This document shows positions 24,382 through 33,617 of a stretch of DNA of 64,000 nucleotides, one piece after another (position 1 is the stretch's first letter; each line of letters opens with the position of its first letter). Source of the DNA: Catellatospora sp. KI3 (GTDB lineage Bacteria > Actinomycetota > Actinomycetes > Mycobacteriales > Micromonosporaceae); the NCBI RefSeq assembly GCF_029948125.1, contig NZ_JASAMB010000005.1, forward strand, positions 1 to 64,000, given 5' to 3'. The translations under genes and the position numbers were made by a program. The notes beneath the pieces were generated by a model. The model saw only the letters and a program-made list of their open reading frames with translations. It ran no database searches and had not been told where the DNA came from.

Positions 24382-26283
24382 ATGACGGTGACGGCGCGGA
24401 CCGCCGACCTCACCGGAGGTCGGCCCGTGGTGCCGTCGCGGGGAGTCCTGCGACCGCTGGGCCTGGGAGAGGTTCGCATCACGGGGGGCTTCTGGGCGCA
24501 GCGTCAGCAGGTGAACGGCCGCCACACCCTGGAGCACCACCGGGAGTGGCTCGACAAGCTCGGCTGGACCGGCAACTTCACCGCTGAAGCGGGCCAGGGC
24601 AGCCGGGAGCGTCGCGGCCGGGAGTTCTCCGACTCGGAGGTCTACAAGCTGGTCGAGGCGATGTCGTGGGAGGCCGGCCGGACGGCCGACGCCGCGCTCG
24701 GCACGCAGCTCGACGAGCTGACCGCGATGATCGCCGGGGCGCAGGCGCCCGACGGCTACCTGCACACCGCGTTCGGCGGGCCGGGGCAGCGGGCCCGCTA
24801 CGAGGACCTGGCCTGGGGGCACGAGCTCTACTGCGCCGGGCACCTGCTGCAGGCGGCCGTGGCGCGGGCCCGTACGGGCGGGGGAGAGGCACTGCTGGAC
24901 GTGGCGCGCCGGGTGGCCGACCACGTGTGCGAGGAGTTCGGTCCGAACGGGCGCGACGCGGTCTGCGGGCACCCGGAGATCGAGCCCGCGCTGGTGGAGC
25001 TGTACCGGGTGACCGGCGAGCGCCGCTACCTGGACCAGGCGGCCCTGTTCGTGGACCGGCGCGGGCAGCGCAGCCTGCCGCCGCACGAGTTCGGCTGGTC
25101 GTACTTCAGCGACGACATCCCGGTGCGCGAGGCGCAGGTGCTGCGCGGGCACGCCGTGCGGGCGCTCTACCTGGCGGCCGGCGCGATCGACGTGGCGGTG
25201 GAGACCGGCGACGACGAGCTGCTGGAGACGGTGGCGGCGCAGTTCGACCGGACCCTGGCCCGGCGCACGTACCTGACCGGCGGGATGGGCTCGCGGCACC
25301 TGGACGAGGCGTTCAGCGACGACTTCGTGCTGCCGGCCGACCGGGCCTACTCGGAGACCTGCGCGGGGATCGCGGCGATCATGGTCGCCTGGCGGCTGAT
25401 GCTGGCCACCGGGCGCGAACGGTACGCCGACGTGATCGAACGGATCATGTTCAACGTGGTCGCCACCGCGATCGGCGACGACGGCCGCTCCTTCTTCTAC
25501 GCGCACACGCTGCACCAGCGCACGCCCACCCGGATCCTGCCGACCGACGTCGAGCAGCTCGGGTTCGGCGGCGGGCCGCGGGCGCCGTGGTTCGAGGTGT
25601 CCTGCTGCCTGGCCAACATCGGCCGGATGCTGGCCAGCCTGTCCACGTACGTGGCCAGTGTCGAGGGCGACACGCTGCGGGTGCACCAGTTCGCCGACGC
25701 CGAGATCGACACGGTGCTCGGCGACGGGCGGCGGGTCGCGCTGCGGATGGCCACGAGCTACCCGGACGCCGGCGCGGTGCGGCTGGACGTGCTGGCCGCG
25801 CCCGGCGGCGCGTGGACCCTGGCTCTGCGGCTGCCCGCCTGGGCGGCCGGGGCGGGCGTGACCGTGAACGGGCAGCCGCGGCCGGTCGCGGGCGACCGGG
25901 TGCTGCTGACCGGTGACTTCGCCGCCGGGGACGTGATCGTGCTGGAGCTGCCGATGCGGCCCCGGTTCACCCGCCCCGACCCGCGCATCGACGCGGTGCG
26001 CGGCTGCGTCGCCGTCGAGCAGGGCCCGCTGGTGCTGTGCGCCGAGTCGCCGCGCGGCGAGCTGGACCTGGACTCGATCCGGGTCGACACCGACACCGCC
26101 CCGGCCGGCGGTGCCGCCGTGACGGTGCGCGGGCACACCGAGAACCTGCCCGAGCAGCCGTGGCCGTACGCCGACGCGGGGCCGGTGGGGCGGCGCGATC
26201 CGCTGGCGGTGCCGCTGGTGCCGTACCACCGCTGGGCCCGCTCCGGGCCGTCCACCATGCGGATCTGGCTGCCGGAAGCCTGA
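24382..26283 (+). CDS. GH127 beta-L-arabinofuranosidase, cytoplasmic
   Basis: A 633-residue GH127 enzyme (former DUF1680). The zinc/catalytic set known from the Bifidobacterium enzyme HypBA1 is conserved: E325-x-C327 (SETCA) and C408-C409 (VSCCLA). No signal peptide, so it acts on imported sugars, releasing L-arabinofuranose from beta-linked oligomers such as those on plant hydroxyproline-rich glycoproteins. GGAGG lies 5 bases before ATG 24382. It is followed by an ABC transporter and a large secreted glycosidase, and preceded by a divergent LacI gene, an arrangement like the bifidobacterial beta-L-arabinooligosaccharide locus. Confidence 0.92.
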   Translation: MTVTARTADLTGGRPVVPSRGVLRPLGLGEVRITGGFWAQRQQVNGRHTLEHHREWLDKLGWTGNFTAEAGQGSRERRGREFSDSEVYKLVEAMSWEAGRTADAALGTQLDELTAMIAGAQAPDGYLHTAFGGPGQRARYEDLAWGHELYCAGHLLQAAVARARTGGGEALLDVARRVADHVCEEFGPNGRDAVCGHPEIEPALVELYRVTGERRYLDQAALFVDRRGQRSLPPHEFGWSYFSDDIPVREAQVLRGHAVRALYLAAGAIDVAVETGDDELLETVAAQFDRTLARRTYLTGGMGSRHLDEAFSDDFVLPADRAYSETCAGIAAIMVAWRLMLATGRERYADVIERIMFNVVATAIGDDGRSFFYAHTLHQRTPTRILPTDVEQLGFGGGPRAPWFEVSCCLANIGRMLASLSTYVASVEGDTLRVHQFADAEIDTVLGDGRRVALRMATSYPDAGAVRLDVLAAPGGAWTLALRLPAWAAGAGVTVNGQPRPVAGDRVLLTGDFAAGDVIVLELPMRPRFTRPDPRIDAVRGCVAVEQGPLVLCAESPRGELDLDSIRVDTDTAPAGGAAVTVRGHTENLPEQPWPYADAGPVGRRDPLAVPLVPYHRWARSGPSTMRIWLPEA

Positions 26284-26356
26284 TCCCCCCGAACGCACCA
26301 CCTGACGCACCACTGCACCATCTGAAATCCGCTCAAATGACCCATTAGGAGTGATC

Positions 26357-27646
26357 ATGAGAGTTAGGAAGCTGCGTGGCCTCGCCCTCGGTGCGGCCGC
26401 GCTGCTGCTGGCGTCGATGACGGCCTGCGGCGCCGACGACCCGGCGGCGCCGGGCGCGTCGGGCACCGACGGGGTCGACGACGGCGCCCAGCTCACGCTG
26501 TGGACCCGGGCGGCGACCGAGTCGGTGTCCAAGGCGTACGCGGAGGCCTACAACGCCACCCACAAGAACAAGGTGACCGTCACCTCGTACCCGAACGAGG
26601 AGTACCCGGCGAAGCTGGCCTCGGCCGCGGGCGCCAAGGCGCTGCCGGACCTGTTCGGCTCCGACGTGGTATTCGCCCCGCAGTACGCCTCGCAGGGCCT
26701 GTGGGCCGACATCACCGACAAGTTCGCCGCCAGCGGGCTCAAGGACAAGGTGTCGCCCGGGCACGTGCGGGCCGGCACCTGGGAGGGCAAGAACTACGCC
26801 GTCCCGCACACCGTCGACATGTCGGTGCTGCTCTACAACAAGGACCTGTACGCCAAGGCCGGCCTGGACCCCGAGAAGGGCCCCAAGTCGCTGAAGGAGT
26901 TCGCCGAGCACGCCCGTGCCATCAACAAGCTCGGCGGCGACGTGCACGGCACCTACTTCGGCGGCAACTGCGGCGGCTGCGTCGAGTTCACCTTCTGGCC
27001 CTCGGTCTGGGGCGCGGGCGGCAACGTGCTCGACACCGACGGCAAGAACGCCAAGATCGACTCCAAGGAGATGGCCGACGTCTTCGCCGTCTACCGCGCG
27101 CTCTACGAAGAGGGCGTGGCCGCGCCGGCCTCCAAGGACGAGGCCGGTCCGACCTGGCTCGGCGCGCTGCAGAGTGGCAAGATCGGCATCGCCCCCGGCC
27201 CGTCGGTGTGGCTCGGCCTCATCGAGGAGAAGGGCGTGAAGATGGGCGTCGCCCCGATCAGCGGCCCGGACGGCGGCGACTCCACCTTCATCGGCGGTGA
27301 CTCGATCGGCATCGGCGCCACCAGCACCAAGGCGGCCCAGGCGTGGGACTTCCTCAAGTGGACCATGTCCGAGGAGGCCCAGGTCGAGGTCATCGCCAAG
27401 AACAAGGGCGTGCCGGTCCGCACGGACCTCGCCTCGAACAAGTACTCCTCGGCCGACCCCCGCATCGTGACCATCAACAGCCTGGTCGCCAAGGGCGTCA
27501 CGCCGTACGCGAAGAACTTCAACGCCTCGTTCAACGACCCGCAGAGCCCCTGGCTGCAGACGGTCCGCGGCGCCCTGTTCGGTGACGCCGCCAAGGCGCT
27601 GGCCGAGGGCAACACCGCCATCACCAAGTCCCTCCAGCAGGGCTGA
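26357..27646 (+). CDS. Sugar ABC transporter substrate-binding lipoprotein
   Basis: A 429-residue family 1 solute-binding protein. Signal MRVRKLRGLALGAAALLL with a lipobox ending SMTAC, so it is lipid-anchored outside the membrane. Mature domain LTLWTRAATESVSKAYAEAY and FLKWTMSEEAQ are typical. ATG 26357 is chosen over GTG 26351 because AGGAG lies 7 bases upstream. It follows GH127 by 73 bases and precedes two permeases; the substrate is probably a beta-L-arabino-oligosaccharide (inference). Confidence 0.9.
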   Translation: MRVRKLRGLALGAAALLLASMTACGADDPAAPGASGTDGVDDGAQLTLWTRAATESVSKAYAEAYNATHKNKVTVTSYPNEEYPAKLASAAGAKALPDLFGSDVVFAPQYASQGLWADITDKFAASGLKDKVSPGHVRAGTWEGKNYAVPHTVDMSVLLYNKDLYAKAGLDPEKGPKSLKEFAEHARAINKLGGDVHGTYFGGNCGGCVEFTFWPSVWGAGGNVLDTDGKNAKIDSKEMADVFAVYRALYEEGVAAPASKDEAGPTWLGALQSGKIGIAPGPSVWLGLIEEKGVKMGVAPISGPDGGDSTFIGGDSIGIGATSTKAAQAWDFLKWTMSEEAQVEVIAKNKGVPVRTDLASNKYSSADPRIVTINSLVAKGVTPYAKNFNASFNDPQSPWLQTVRGALFGDAAKALAEGNTAITKSLQQG

Positions 27647-27655
27647 TCCCACCCC

Positions 27656-27685
27656 GGCCCGGCCGCCGCCCCCGGCGGCCGGGCC
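27656..27685 (+). terminator. Intercistronic hairpin after the binding protein
   Basis: Perfect 12-bp stem GGCCCGGCCGCC / GGCGGCCGGGCC, 9 bases after the stop and before the permease genes. Same position as the hairpin at 11,728. Confidence 0.7.
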
Positions 27686-27709
27686 ACCACCCCCCGATCC
27701 GGAGAGTCG

Positions 27710-28603
27710 ATGTCCCCGAAGGCAAGCCGCAGTCGCAGCCGGGCGCGGGCGCTGACCGGCGCCGCGTACGCCGCCCCGACCGCGGTCATGGTCGCGGTGT
27801 TCTTCCTCGCCCCACTGCTGCTGGTGGGCTGGATGTCGCTGCACAAGTGGCCGCTGCTGGGCGCGCCCACCATGAACGCCCCCGACAACTACACCCGCAT
27901 CGCCGACAACGACCTGGTCGGCTCGGCAGTGTGGTTCACGCTGCGCTACACGGTCGTGATGACGGTGCTGCTGTTCGTGGTCGCGTTCGGACTGGCGCTG
28001 CTGGTGCAGCACCGGCGGCCAGGCGTGGGCTTCCTGCGCACGTCGTTCCTGCTGCCGATGGCGGTCGGCTTCGCCAGCGCCTCGCTGCTGTTCCTGGGCC
28101 TGCTCTCGGACGAGATCGGCCCGGTCAGCGACCTGCTGCGCAAGCTGGGCATCATCGAGGGCTACGTCTCGTGGACCAGCGGCAGCTCGACCTCGGCGCT
28201 GAGCTCGACCGTCGCCCTGGTGCTGTGGCGCTTCGCCGGGTTCAACATGCTGATCATCCTCACCGGGCTGCAGGCCATCCCGCTCGAGGTGTACGAGGCC
28301 GCCCGCATCGACGGCGCCACCCGCTGGCAGACCTTCCGCCGGGTGACCATCCCGCTGATGCGGCCCACCATCGCGCTGGTGCTGACCATGATGGTGACCG
28401 GCTCGCTGCTGGCCTTCGACCAGTTCTGGATCCTCACCCGGGGCGGCCCGGACAACAGCACCACCTCGCTGGTGATGCTGATCTACCGCGAGGCGTTCAT
28501 CCGCCTCGACCTCGGCTCCGCCTCGGCGATCTCGGTGGCCCTGCTGGCCGTGCTGATCGTGTTCAACGTCGTCCAGCTCGGCGTCCTGCGCCGGCGCGGG
28601 TAA
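27710..28603 (+). CDS. Sugar ABC transporter permease (MalF-type)
   Basis: A 297-residue permease with six membrane spans and an EAA loop (YEAARIDGATRWQTFRRV). GGAGAG precedes the ATG. It pairs with the next gene, 12 bases downstream. No local ATPase gene, so a shared MsiK-type ATPase is expected. Confidence 0.9.
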   Translation: MSPKASRSRSRARALTGAAYAAPTAVMVAVFFLAPLLLVGWMSLHKWPLLGAPTMNAPDNYTRIADNDLVGSAVWFTLRYTVVMTVLLFVVAFGLALLVQHRRPGVGFLRTSFLLPMAVGFASASLLFLGLLSDEIGPVSDLLRKLGIIEGYVSWTSGSSTSALSSTVALVLWRFAGFNMLIILTGLQAIPLEVYEAARIDGATRWQTFRRVTIPLMRPTIALVLTMMVTGSLLAFDQFWILTRGGPDNSTTSLVMLIYREAFIRLDLGSASAISVALLAVLIVFNVVQLGVLRRRG

Positions 28604-28615
28604 GGAAGGCCCTGC

Positions 28616-29425
28616 ATGAACTCGTCGAACGCCGTGAGCCGGTGGGGCTTCTACGTCACCGGCATCGCGCTGGCGATCCTGTTCCTGTCGCCGCTGCTCT
28701 GGAGCGGCTGGGCCTCGCTGCGCACCCCGAGCGGCTTCGGGCTGGAGAACTACGACCGGTTGTTCACCTCGGACAACGGCATCCGCCTGGAGCACATCGT
28801 CAACAGCGTCACGGTCAGCGCGCTGACCGTCGGCGGCACCCTGCTGGTCTCCACCCTCGGCGGGTACGCCTTCGGCCGGTTCCAGTTCCCCGGCCGCGAC
28901 GCGCTGTTCCTGCTCACCCTGGCGATCCTGATGGTGCCCTACGCGACCATCCTGATCGCGCTCTACGTGCTGCTGGGCTGGATCGGCCTGCAGGACAGCC
29001 TGGTCGGGCTGAGCCTGGTGCTGATCATGTTCCAGCTGCCGTTCTCGATCTTCATGATGCGCAACTCGTTCGAGGCGGTGCCGCGCGAACTGGAGGAGTC
29101 GGCCCAGGTCGACGGCTGCACCACCTTCACCGCGCTGCTGCGGATCATGCTCCCGGCGGTCAAGCCGGGGCTGGTCACCGTCGGACTGTTCGCGTTCCTG
29201 ACCTCGTGGAGCGAGTTCTTCGCCCCGCTGATCCTGCTCAACTCGACCGACAAGTTCACCACCACGCTCGCGGTGGTGAACATGCGCACGGCCAGTCACG
29301 GCTCCATCGACTACGCCGCCCTGGAGGCGGGCGTGGTGTTCATGGCGGTGCCGTGCCTGCTGCTGTTCGCGTTCATGCAGCGCAGCTACGTCCGCGGGTT
29401 CACCTCCGGTGCGCTGAAGGGATGA
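28616..29425 (+). CDS. Sugar ABC transporter permease (MalG-type)
   Basis: A 269-residue permease with six membrane spans; EAA-like loop EESAQVDGCTTFTALLRI. AAGGAAGG lies upstream of ATG 28616. MalG-type subunit of the beta-L-arabinoside transporter; followed by a terminator-like hairpin. Confidence 0.9.
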   Translation: MNSSNAVSRWGFYVTGIALAILFLSPLLWSGWASLRTPSGFGLENYDRLFTSDNGIRLEHIVNSVTVSALTVGGTLLVSTLGGYAFGRFQFPGRDALFLLTLAILMVPYATILIALYVLLGWIGLQDSLVGLSLVLIMFQLPFSIFMMRNSFEAVPRELEESAQVDGCTTFTALLRIMLPAVKPGLVTVGLFAFLTSWSEFFAPLILLNSTDKFTTTLAVVNMRTASHGSIDYAALEAGVVFMAVPCLLLFAFMQRSYVRGFTSGALKG

Positions 29426-29448
29426 CCGCTTCGTAGCCGTACCAGCTC

Positions 29449-29490
29449 CCGGCCGTGCCTGCGACCGCCTACCCGCGCGGGCACGGCCGG
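29449..29490 (+). terminator. Hairpin after the transporter genes
   Basis: Perfect 11-bp stem CCGGCCGTGCC / GGCACGGCCGG with a 20-base loop, 24 bases after the permease stop. Confidence 0.6.
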
Positions 29491-29555
29491 GCCCACAGAC
29501 CTCTCACCGCAGCCCTGTTCCTCACCCCCGTCCCCCACTAGTGGAGGTGAACCAC

Positions 29556-32500
29556 ATGCCAACCATCTCGCGCACCCGGCGCAGATCGCTGGCAGTCGGG
29601 CTCTGCGCCGTGCTCGCCGCCGGAGTCGGTGCCGTCCAGGCACAGTCCCCGGCCATGGCGGCCCAGACCATCGGCTATCCCACGTTCAGCGGGCCGGCCG
29701 TCCCGGCGGCGCCGGTCGGCTACTCGACCGGCAACATGATGCAGGCCGTCTACAACGCCGAGAGCTCCGGCACCGACTTCTGGCTGGACCGGATGCTCGG
29801 CCGGTCCGGCGGCAGCGACCCGTCCGACGCCGACGGGGGCATCCTGATGACCCGCGGCCGTGCCCTGTTCATGAAGGTGCACACCCCGGGCACGCTCGGC
29901 TTCGCCGGCCGCGTCGCGTACTGGGAGAGCATCAGCGACAACAACGCCTACACGATCACCGCCAGCCCGGGTACGTTCACCGAGCAGACCTCGCAGCGCT
30001 GGCAGGGGCCGAGCTACTACAAGAGCGTGCACACCAGCGGCTCGGTCTCGATCACGCAGCAGAAGTTCATCACCAACAACAACGTCGCGGTGACGAACCT
30101 GTCGATCACCAACAGCGGCACGGCGTCGACCACGATCACGCTGCGCGCGGTGTCGCCGTACGCGACCAGCGGCAGCGGCAGCGAGCTGACCGGCACGGCG
30201 GGCACGAAGAACAGCCTGACCTCGATCACCACGAAGCTCACCGGTGACGGCTTCGCCGCCACCAGCGGCGGGCTGAACCGGTCGATCACCATCGCCGCCG
30301 GCGCCACGGCGACGGCGAAGGTGGTCATGGGCTTCACCACCGCCGAGATCCCGGAGTCGTCGACGGAGTACACGGCGTACGCGGGCTACTCCAACGCGAC
30401 CGCGTTCGCGACCCACGTGCGGGCCTACAACCTGTGGTGGGCGCAGAACGTGCCGTACTTCAACTCGCCCGAGCCGGCGATCAACAAGAACTACTACTAC
30501 CGCTGGTGGCTGATGAGGTTCAACAACCTCGACGCCAACATCCCGGGGCAGACGTTCCAGTTCCCGACCTCGGTCGAGGGCGCGCTCGGCTACAACAACG
30601 CGATCGCGCTGACCCAGCCGATGCACATCGACGACCTGAAGTACCTGCGCACGCCGCTGTACGCGTACGGCGACTGGCTCAGCGTCGGGCAGACCTCCAA
30701 GGGCGGCCGGTTCGTCGACAACCCGGGCGACCCGGAGAACTGGTCCAACAGCTACACCCAGTACATCGCCGAGGCGGCGTGGAAGAGCTACCAGATCCAC
30801 GGCGGCCAGCCCGCGATCGCGGCCAACCTGGCCAAGTACGCCGAGGGTGACGTCAAGGGCCAGCTGTCCTTCTACGACACCAACAACAACAAGCTGCTGG
30901 AGTACGACTGGGGCGCGCTGACCGGAAACGACGCCGACGCGGTGTCCTTCCACTGGCGCGCGGGCAACATGGACCGGGGCGAGGCCGCCTACCAGTACAG
31001 CGGCGCCCGCGCCGCGGCCCAGGCCTACGCCGCGATCGGCAACACGGCCAAGGCCAACGAGATGAACACCCTGGCCGACCAGATCCAGGCCGCGCTGGTC
31101 AACGTGCTGTGGAACCCCAGCACCCAGCTCTTCCAGAACCGGATGGCCTCCGACGGGGCGTTCAACCCCTGGAAAGAGATCAACATCTACTACCCGTTCG
31201 CGGTCAACGCGATCCCGAACACCACCACGTACAAGCAGGCGCTGCGGCTGTTCGACGACCCGGCGCAGTACCCGATCTTCCCGTTCTACACGGCCAACCA
31301 GGCCGACAAGGCGGCGTCGGGCACCGGCAGCAACAACTTCTCGACCATCAACTCCACGGTGCAGTTCCGGCTCATCGGCTCGGTGCTGCGCAACTACCCC
31401 AACTCGTGGATCACCACCGACTGGTACAAGAAGCTGCTGTACTGGAACGTCTGGGCGCAGTACGTCAACGGCAACACCTCCTGGCCCGACGCCAACGAGT
31501 TCTGGGCCAACTGGAACGGGTCGTCGATCACGTACCGCTCCTGGATCCACCACAACATCCTCGGCAGCAGCAACTGGACCCTGATCGAGGACGTCGCGGG
31601 CCTGCGCCCGCGCAGTGACGCGAAGGTCGAGCTCAGCCCGATCAACATCGGCTGGTCGCACTTCGCCGTCAACAACATCCGCTACCGCAACACCGACCTC
31701 AGCATCATCTGGGACGACCCGTCCGACGGCGTGGTCCGCTACGCCGGGGTGCCCGAGGGCTACTCGATCTACATCAACGGCAGCCGCGCGGCGACCGTCA
31801 GCTCGCTGACGCCCTTCACCTGGGACCCGGCGACCGGCGCGGTCACCACCAGCGGCACGGTCACGTACAACACCGCGGTGTCCGGCGTGCAGGCCCCGAA
31901 CCAGGTCGTGCAGTCCGACGCCCGGGTCGTGGACGCGCTGGCCAAGGCCGGTATCGACACCACCCTGCCGGCCCTGACCAACCTCGCCACCGGCGCGACC
32001 GTCACCGCCTCCTACACCGGGTCGGGCACCAGCACCGGCAGCGCGGTCGACGGGTTCCCCACCAACGAACCGTTCTGGGGCGCGGGCGGCTCGGCCAACA
32101 GCCAGGACTGGCTGGAGCTGAACATGGGCACCGCCAAGACGTTCAACGAGGTGCGGCTCTACTTCAAGGACAGCCGTCCGGCGTCGGCCACCTACCGGGC
32201 GCCGTCGTCGTACGACGTCCAGTACTACAACGGCAGCGCGTGGGTGAGCGTGGCCGGCCAGGCCAAGACGCCCAGCACGCCGAAGGGCAACTACAACCTG
32301 GTCACGTTCCCGGCGGTCACCGCCCAGCGGGTGCGGGTGCTGGCCACCAACGCCTCGGGCGCCAAGACCGGCCTCACCGAGATCAAGATATTCAACCGCG
32401 GGGGCGTACAGCCGCCGGTCTCCACCAACCTCGCCCTCACGGCGACGCCGAGCTGCTCGTACACGTCCGCCTGGGAAGCCTGCGCGGCGATCAACAACGG

Positions 32501-32858
32501 GGACGAGCCGACCAGCTCGAACTGGGGCGCCACCAACGCGGGCAACCGCTGGGGCACCTGGCCCAACAGCGGCGCCCAGTGGGCGGAGCTGCAGTGGTCC
32601 TCGGCGCAGTCGCTGACCAAGGCCGAGGTGTACTTCTTCGACGACGAGGGCGGGATCGACATGCCGGCCTCGTGGAAACTGCAGTACTGGAACGGCACCG
32701 CGTACGTCGACGTGCCCGGCGCGAGCGCGTACACGCTGACGAAGAACGCGTACAACACGATCACCTTCACCGGGGTCAGCACGACCCGGCTGCGGACGGC
32801 GCTGACCAGCAACGGCACCAGTTCCGTGGGGCTGCTGGAGGTGAAGGCGTTCGCCTGA
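29556..32858 (+). CDS. Secreted (alpha/alpha)6-barrel glycosidase with two discoidin domains
   Basis: A 1100-residue exported enzyme. GGAGGTG lies 6 bases before ATG 29556. The signal (TRRRSLAVGLCAVLAAGVGA) ends near residue 36. A beta-sandwich region (~40-290) precedes an (alpha/alpha)6 barrel of the MGH1/GH63-like type (~300-720; WWLMRFNNLDANIPGQTF, WHWRAGNMDRGEAAYQ-like segment, NPWKEINIYYPF). Two F5/8-type (discoidin/CBM32-like) domains close the protein (~805-955 and ~960-1100). The exact GH family is not clear by eye. Its position beside GH127, a transporter and a LacI gene parallels HypBA2 (GH121 beta-L-arabinobiosidase), so release of arabinose disaccharides from plant glycoproteins is a reasonable hypothesis. 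Confidence 0.75.
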   Translation: MPTISRTRRRSLAVGLCAVLAAGVGAVQAQSPAMAAQTIGYPTFSGPAVPAAPVGYSTGNMMQAVYNAESSGTDFWLDRMLGRSGGSDPSDADGGILMTRGRALFMKVHTPGTLGFAGRVAYWESISDNNAYTITASPGTFTEQTSQRWQGPSYYKSVHTSGSVSITQQKFITNNNVAVTNLSITNSGTASTTITLRAVSPYATSGSGSELTGTAGTKNSLTSITTKLTGDGFAATSGGLNRSITIAAGATATAKVVMGFTTAEIPESSTEYTAYAGYSNATAFATHVRAYNLWWAQNVPYFNSPEPAINKNYYYRWWLMRFNNLDANIPGQTFQFPTSVEGALGYNNAIALTQPMHIDDLKYLRTPLYAYGDWLSVGQTSKGGRFVDNPGDPENWSNSYTQYIAEAAWKSYQIHGGQPAIAANLAKYAEGDVKGQLSFYDTNNNKLLEYDWGALTGNDADAVSFHWRAGNMDRGEAAYQYSGARAAAQAYAAIGNTAKANEMNTLADQIQAALVNVLWNPSTQLFQNRMASDGAFNPWKEINIYYPFAVNAIPNTTTYKQALRLFDDPAQYPIFPFYTANQADKAASGTGSNNFSTINSTVQFRLIGSVLRNYPNSWITTDWYKKLLYWNVWAQYVNGNTSWPDANEFWANWNGSSITYRSWIHHNILGSSNWTLIEDVAGLRPRSDAKVELSPINIGWSHFAVNNIRYRNTDLSIIWDDPSDGVVRYAGVPEGYSIYINGSRAATVSSLTPFTWDPATGAVTTSGTVTYNTAVSGVQAPNQVVQSDARVVDALAKAGIDTTLPALTNLATGATVTASYTGSGTSTGSAVDGFPTNEPFWGAGGSANSQDWLELNMGTAKTFNEVRLYFKDSRPASATYRAPSSYDVQYYNGSAWVSVAGQAKTPSTPKGNYNLVTFPAVTAQRVRVLATNASGAKTGLTEIKIFNRGGVQPPVSTNLALTATPSCSYTSAWEACAAINNGDEPTSSNWGATNAGNRWGTWPNSGAQWAELQWSSAQSLTKAEVYFFDDEGGIDMPASWKLQYWNGTAYVDVPGASAYTLTKNAYNTITFTGVSTTRLRTALTSNGTSSVGLLEVKAFA

Positions 32859-32866
32859 TCCGCTGA

Positions 32867-32917
32867 CCGGCGGGGCCGGGGCGCTCGGTGAGTCCGTGAG
32901 CGCCCCGGCCCCGCCGG
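32867..32917. terminator. Strong bidirectional terminator
   Basis: Perfect 20-bp stem (32867-32886 with 32898-32917) with an 11-base loop, between convergent genes ending at 32858 and 32922. Confidence 0.85.
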
Positions 32918-32921
32918 TGTG

Positions 32922-33617
32922 TCACCTGGGTGTGCAGACCCGCTCGACCGGCACCGTGTACAGGTCGGTGGCACCGGCGGGCGCGGCCTTCAACGCGCGG
33001 TAGTCCTTGCCGAGGTCGTCGGCGAGAGCCTTGCTCCTGGCGGCGTCCATCAGCATCACGTGCACGGTGCGCACCCCGACGTTGGCGTCCTCCGGGTGGT
33101 CCGCGCGGCCCAGCGGAATCCCGCCGACCCAGAAGCCGCCCTTGTTGCGATCGATCTTGGCCAGCCAGGCGTACCAGTCGCCGTTGCCCTCCTCGGCGAA
33201 GACCCACATCACCCGGCCGTCGCCCTGAGCGGGGTCCGGCCCGGTCAGCGCGATGGTCGCCCCGACCCGCAGCGCCGGTCCGGCGGCCACGAGCCGGTCG
33301 ACGTGGATCTCCACCATGCCGCAGTCGGGTCCGACCGACTGCTGAGGGCTCGGGGCCGGGCTGGGGCTCGGGCTGGGGCTCGGGCCGGCAGATGCGCTGG
33401 AGGTGGAGCCTGCCTGCTTCTTGTCCTCGCCGGGAACCTCCTGCCGGGGCATCACGAAGAGGTAGACGCCCGCGGCGATCAGCGCGACGCCGAGGATGGC
33501 GGCCGTGATCTGTCGTGCCTTGGATTCGATCAGAAATTTGATTCCCAGTGCGGCGGCCAGAAAGACGGCTCCGGCGGCAATGAGAATCACGGGTACGGTG
33601 ACACCGTCGAGGGACAC
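32922..33617 (-). CDS. Membrane-anchored protein with Ser-Pro linker
   Basis: A 231-residue protein. Two membrane spans (residues ~6-28 and ~37-57), then a flexible linker of SerPro repeats (GPSPSPSPSPAPSPQQ), then a ~140-residue beta-rich domain starting DCGMVEIHVDRL with two cysteines that could pair. The tail domain is probably outside the cell. No family recognised. GTG start at 33617. Convergent with the glycosidase gene; no functional link evident. Confidence 0.7.
   Translation of the reverse strand: MSLDGVTVPVILIAAGAVFLAAALGIKFLIESKARQITAAILGVALIAAGVYLFVMPRQEVPGEDKKQAGSTSSASAGPSPSPSPSPAPSPQQSVGPDCGMVEIHVDRLVAAGPALRVGATIALTGPDPAQGDGRVMWVFAEEGNGDWYAWLAKIDRNKGGFWVGGIPLGRADHPEDANVGVRTVHVMLMDAARSKALADDLGKDYRALKAAPAGATDLYTVPVERVCTPR

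Noticed and set aside
24358-26532. A long open frame antisense to the GH127 gene
   Set aside because: It mirrors GH127 codons in a 72% G+C gene, is low-complexity (His/Arg/Gly/Val-rich) and has no domain pattern; the sense frame carries the zinc-site residues.
26345-29299. A ~980-codon open frame antisense to the ABC transporter genes
   Set aside because: Composition typical of antisense shadow; the plus strand encodes three clear transporter proteins with ribosome sites.
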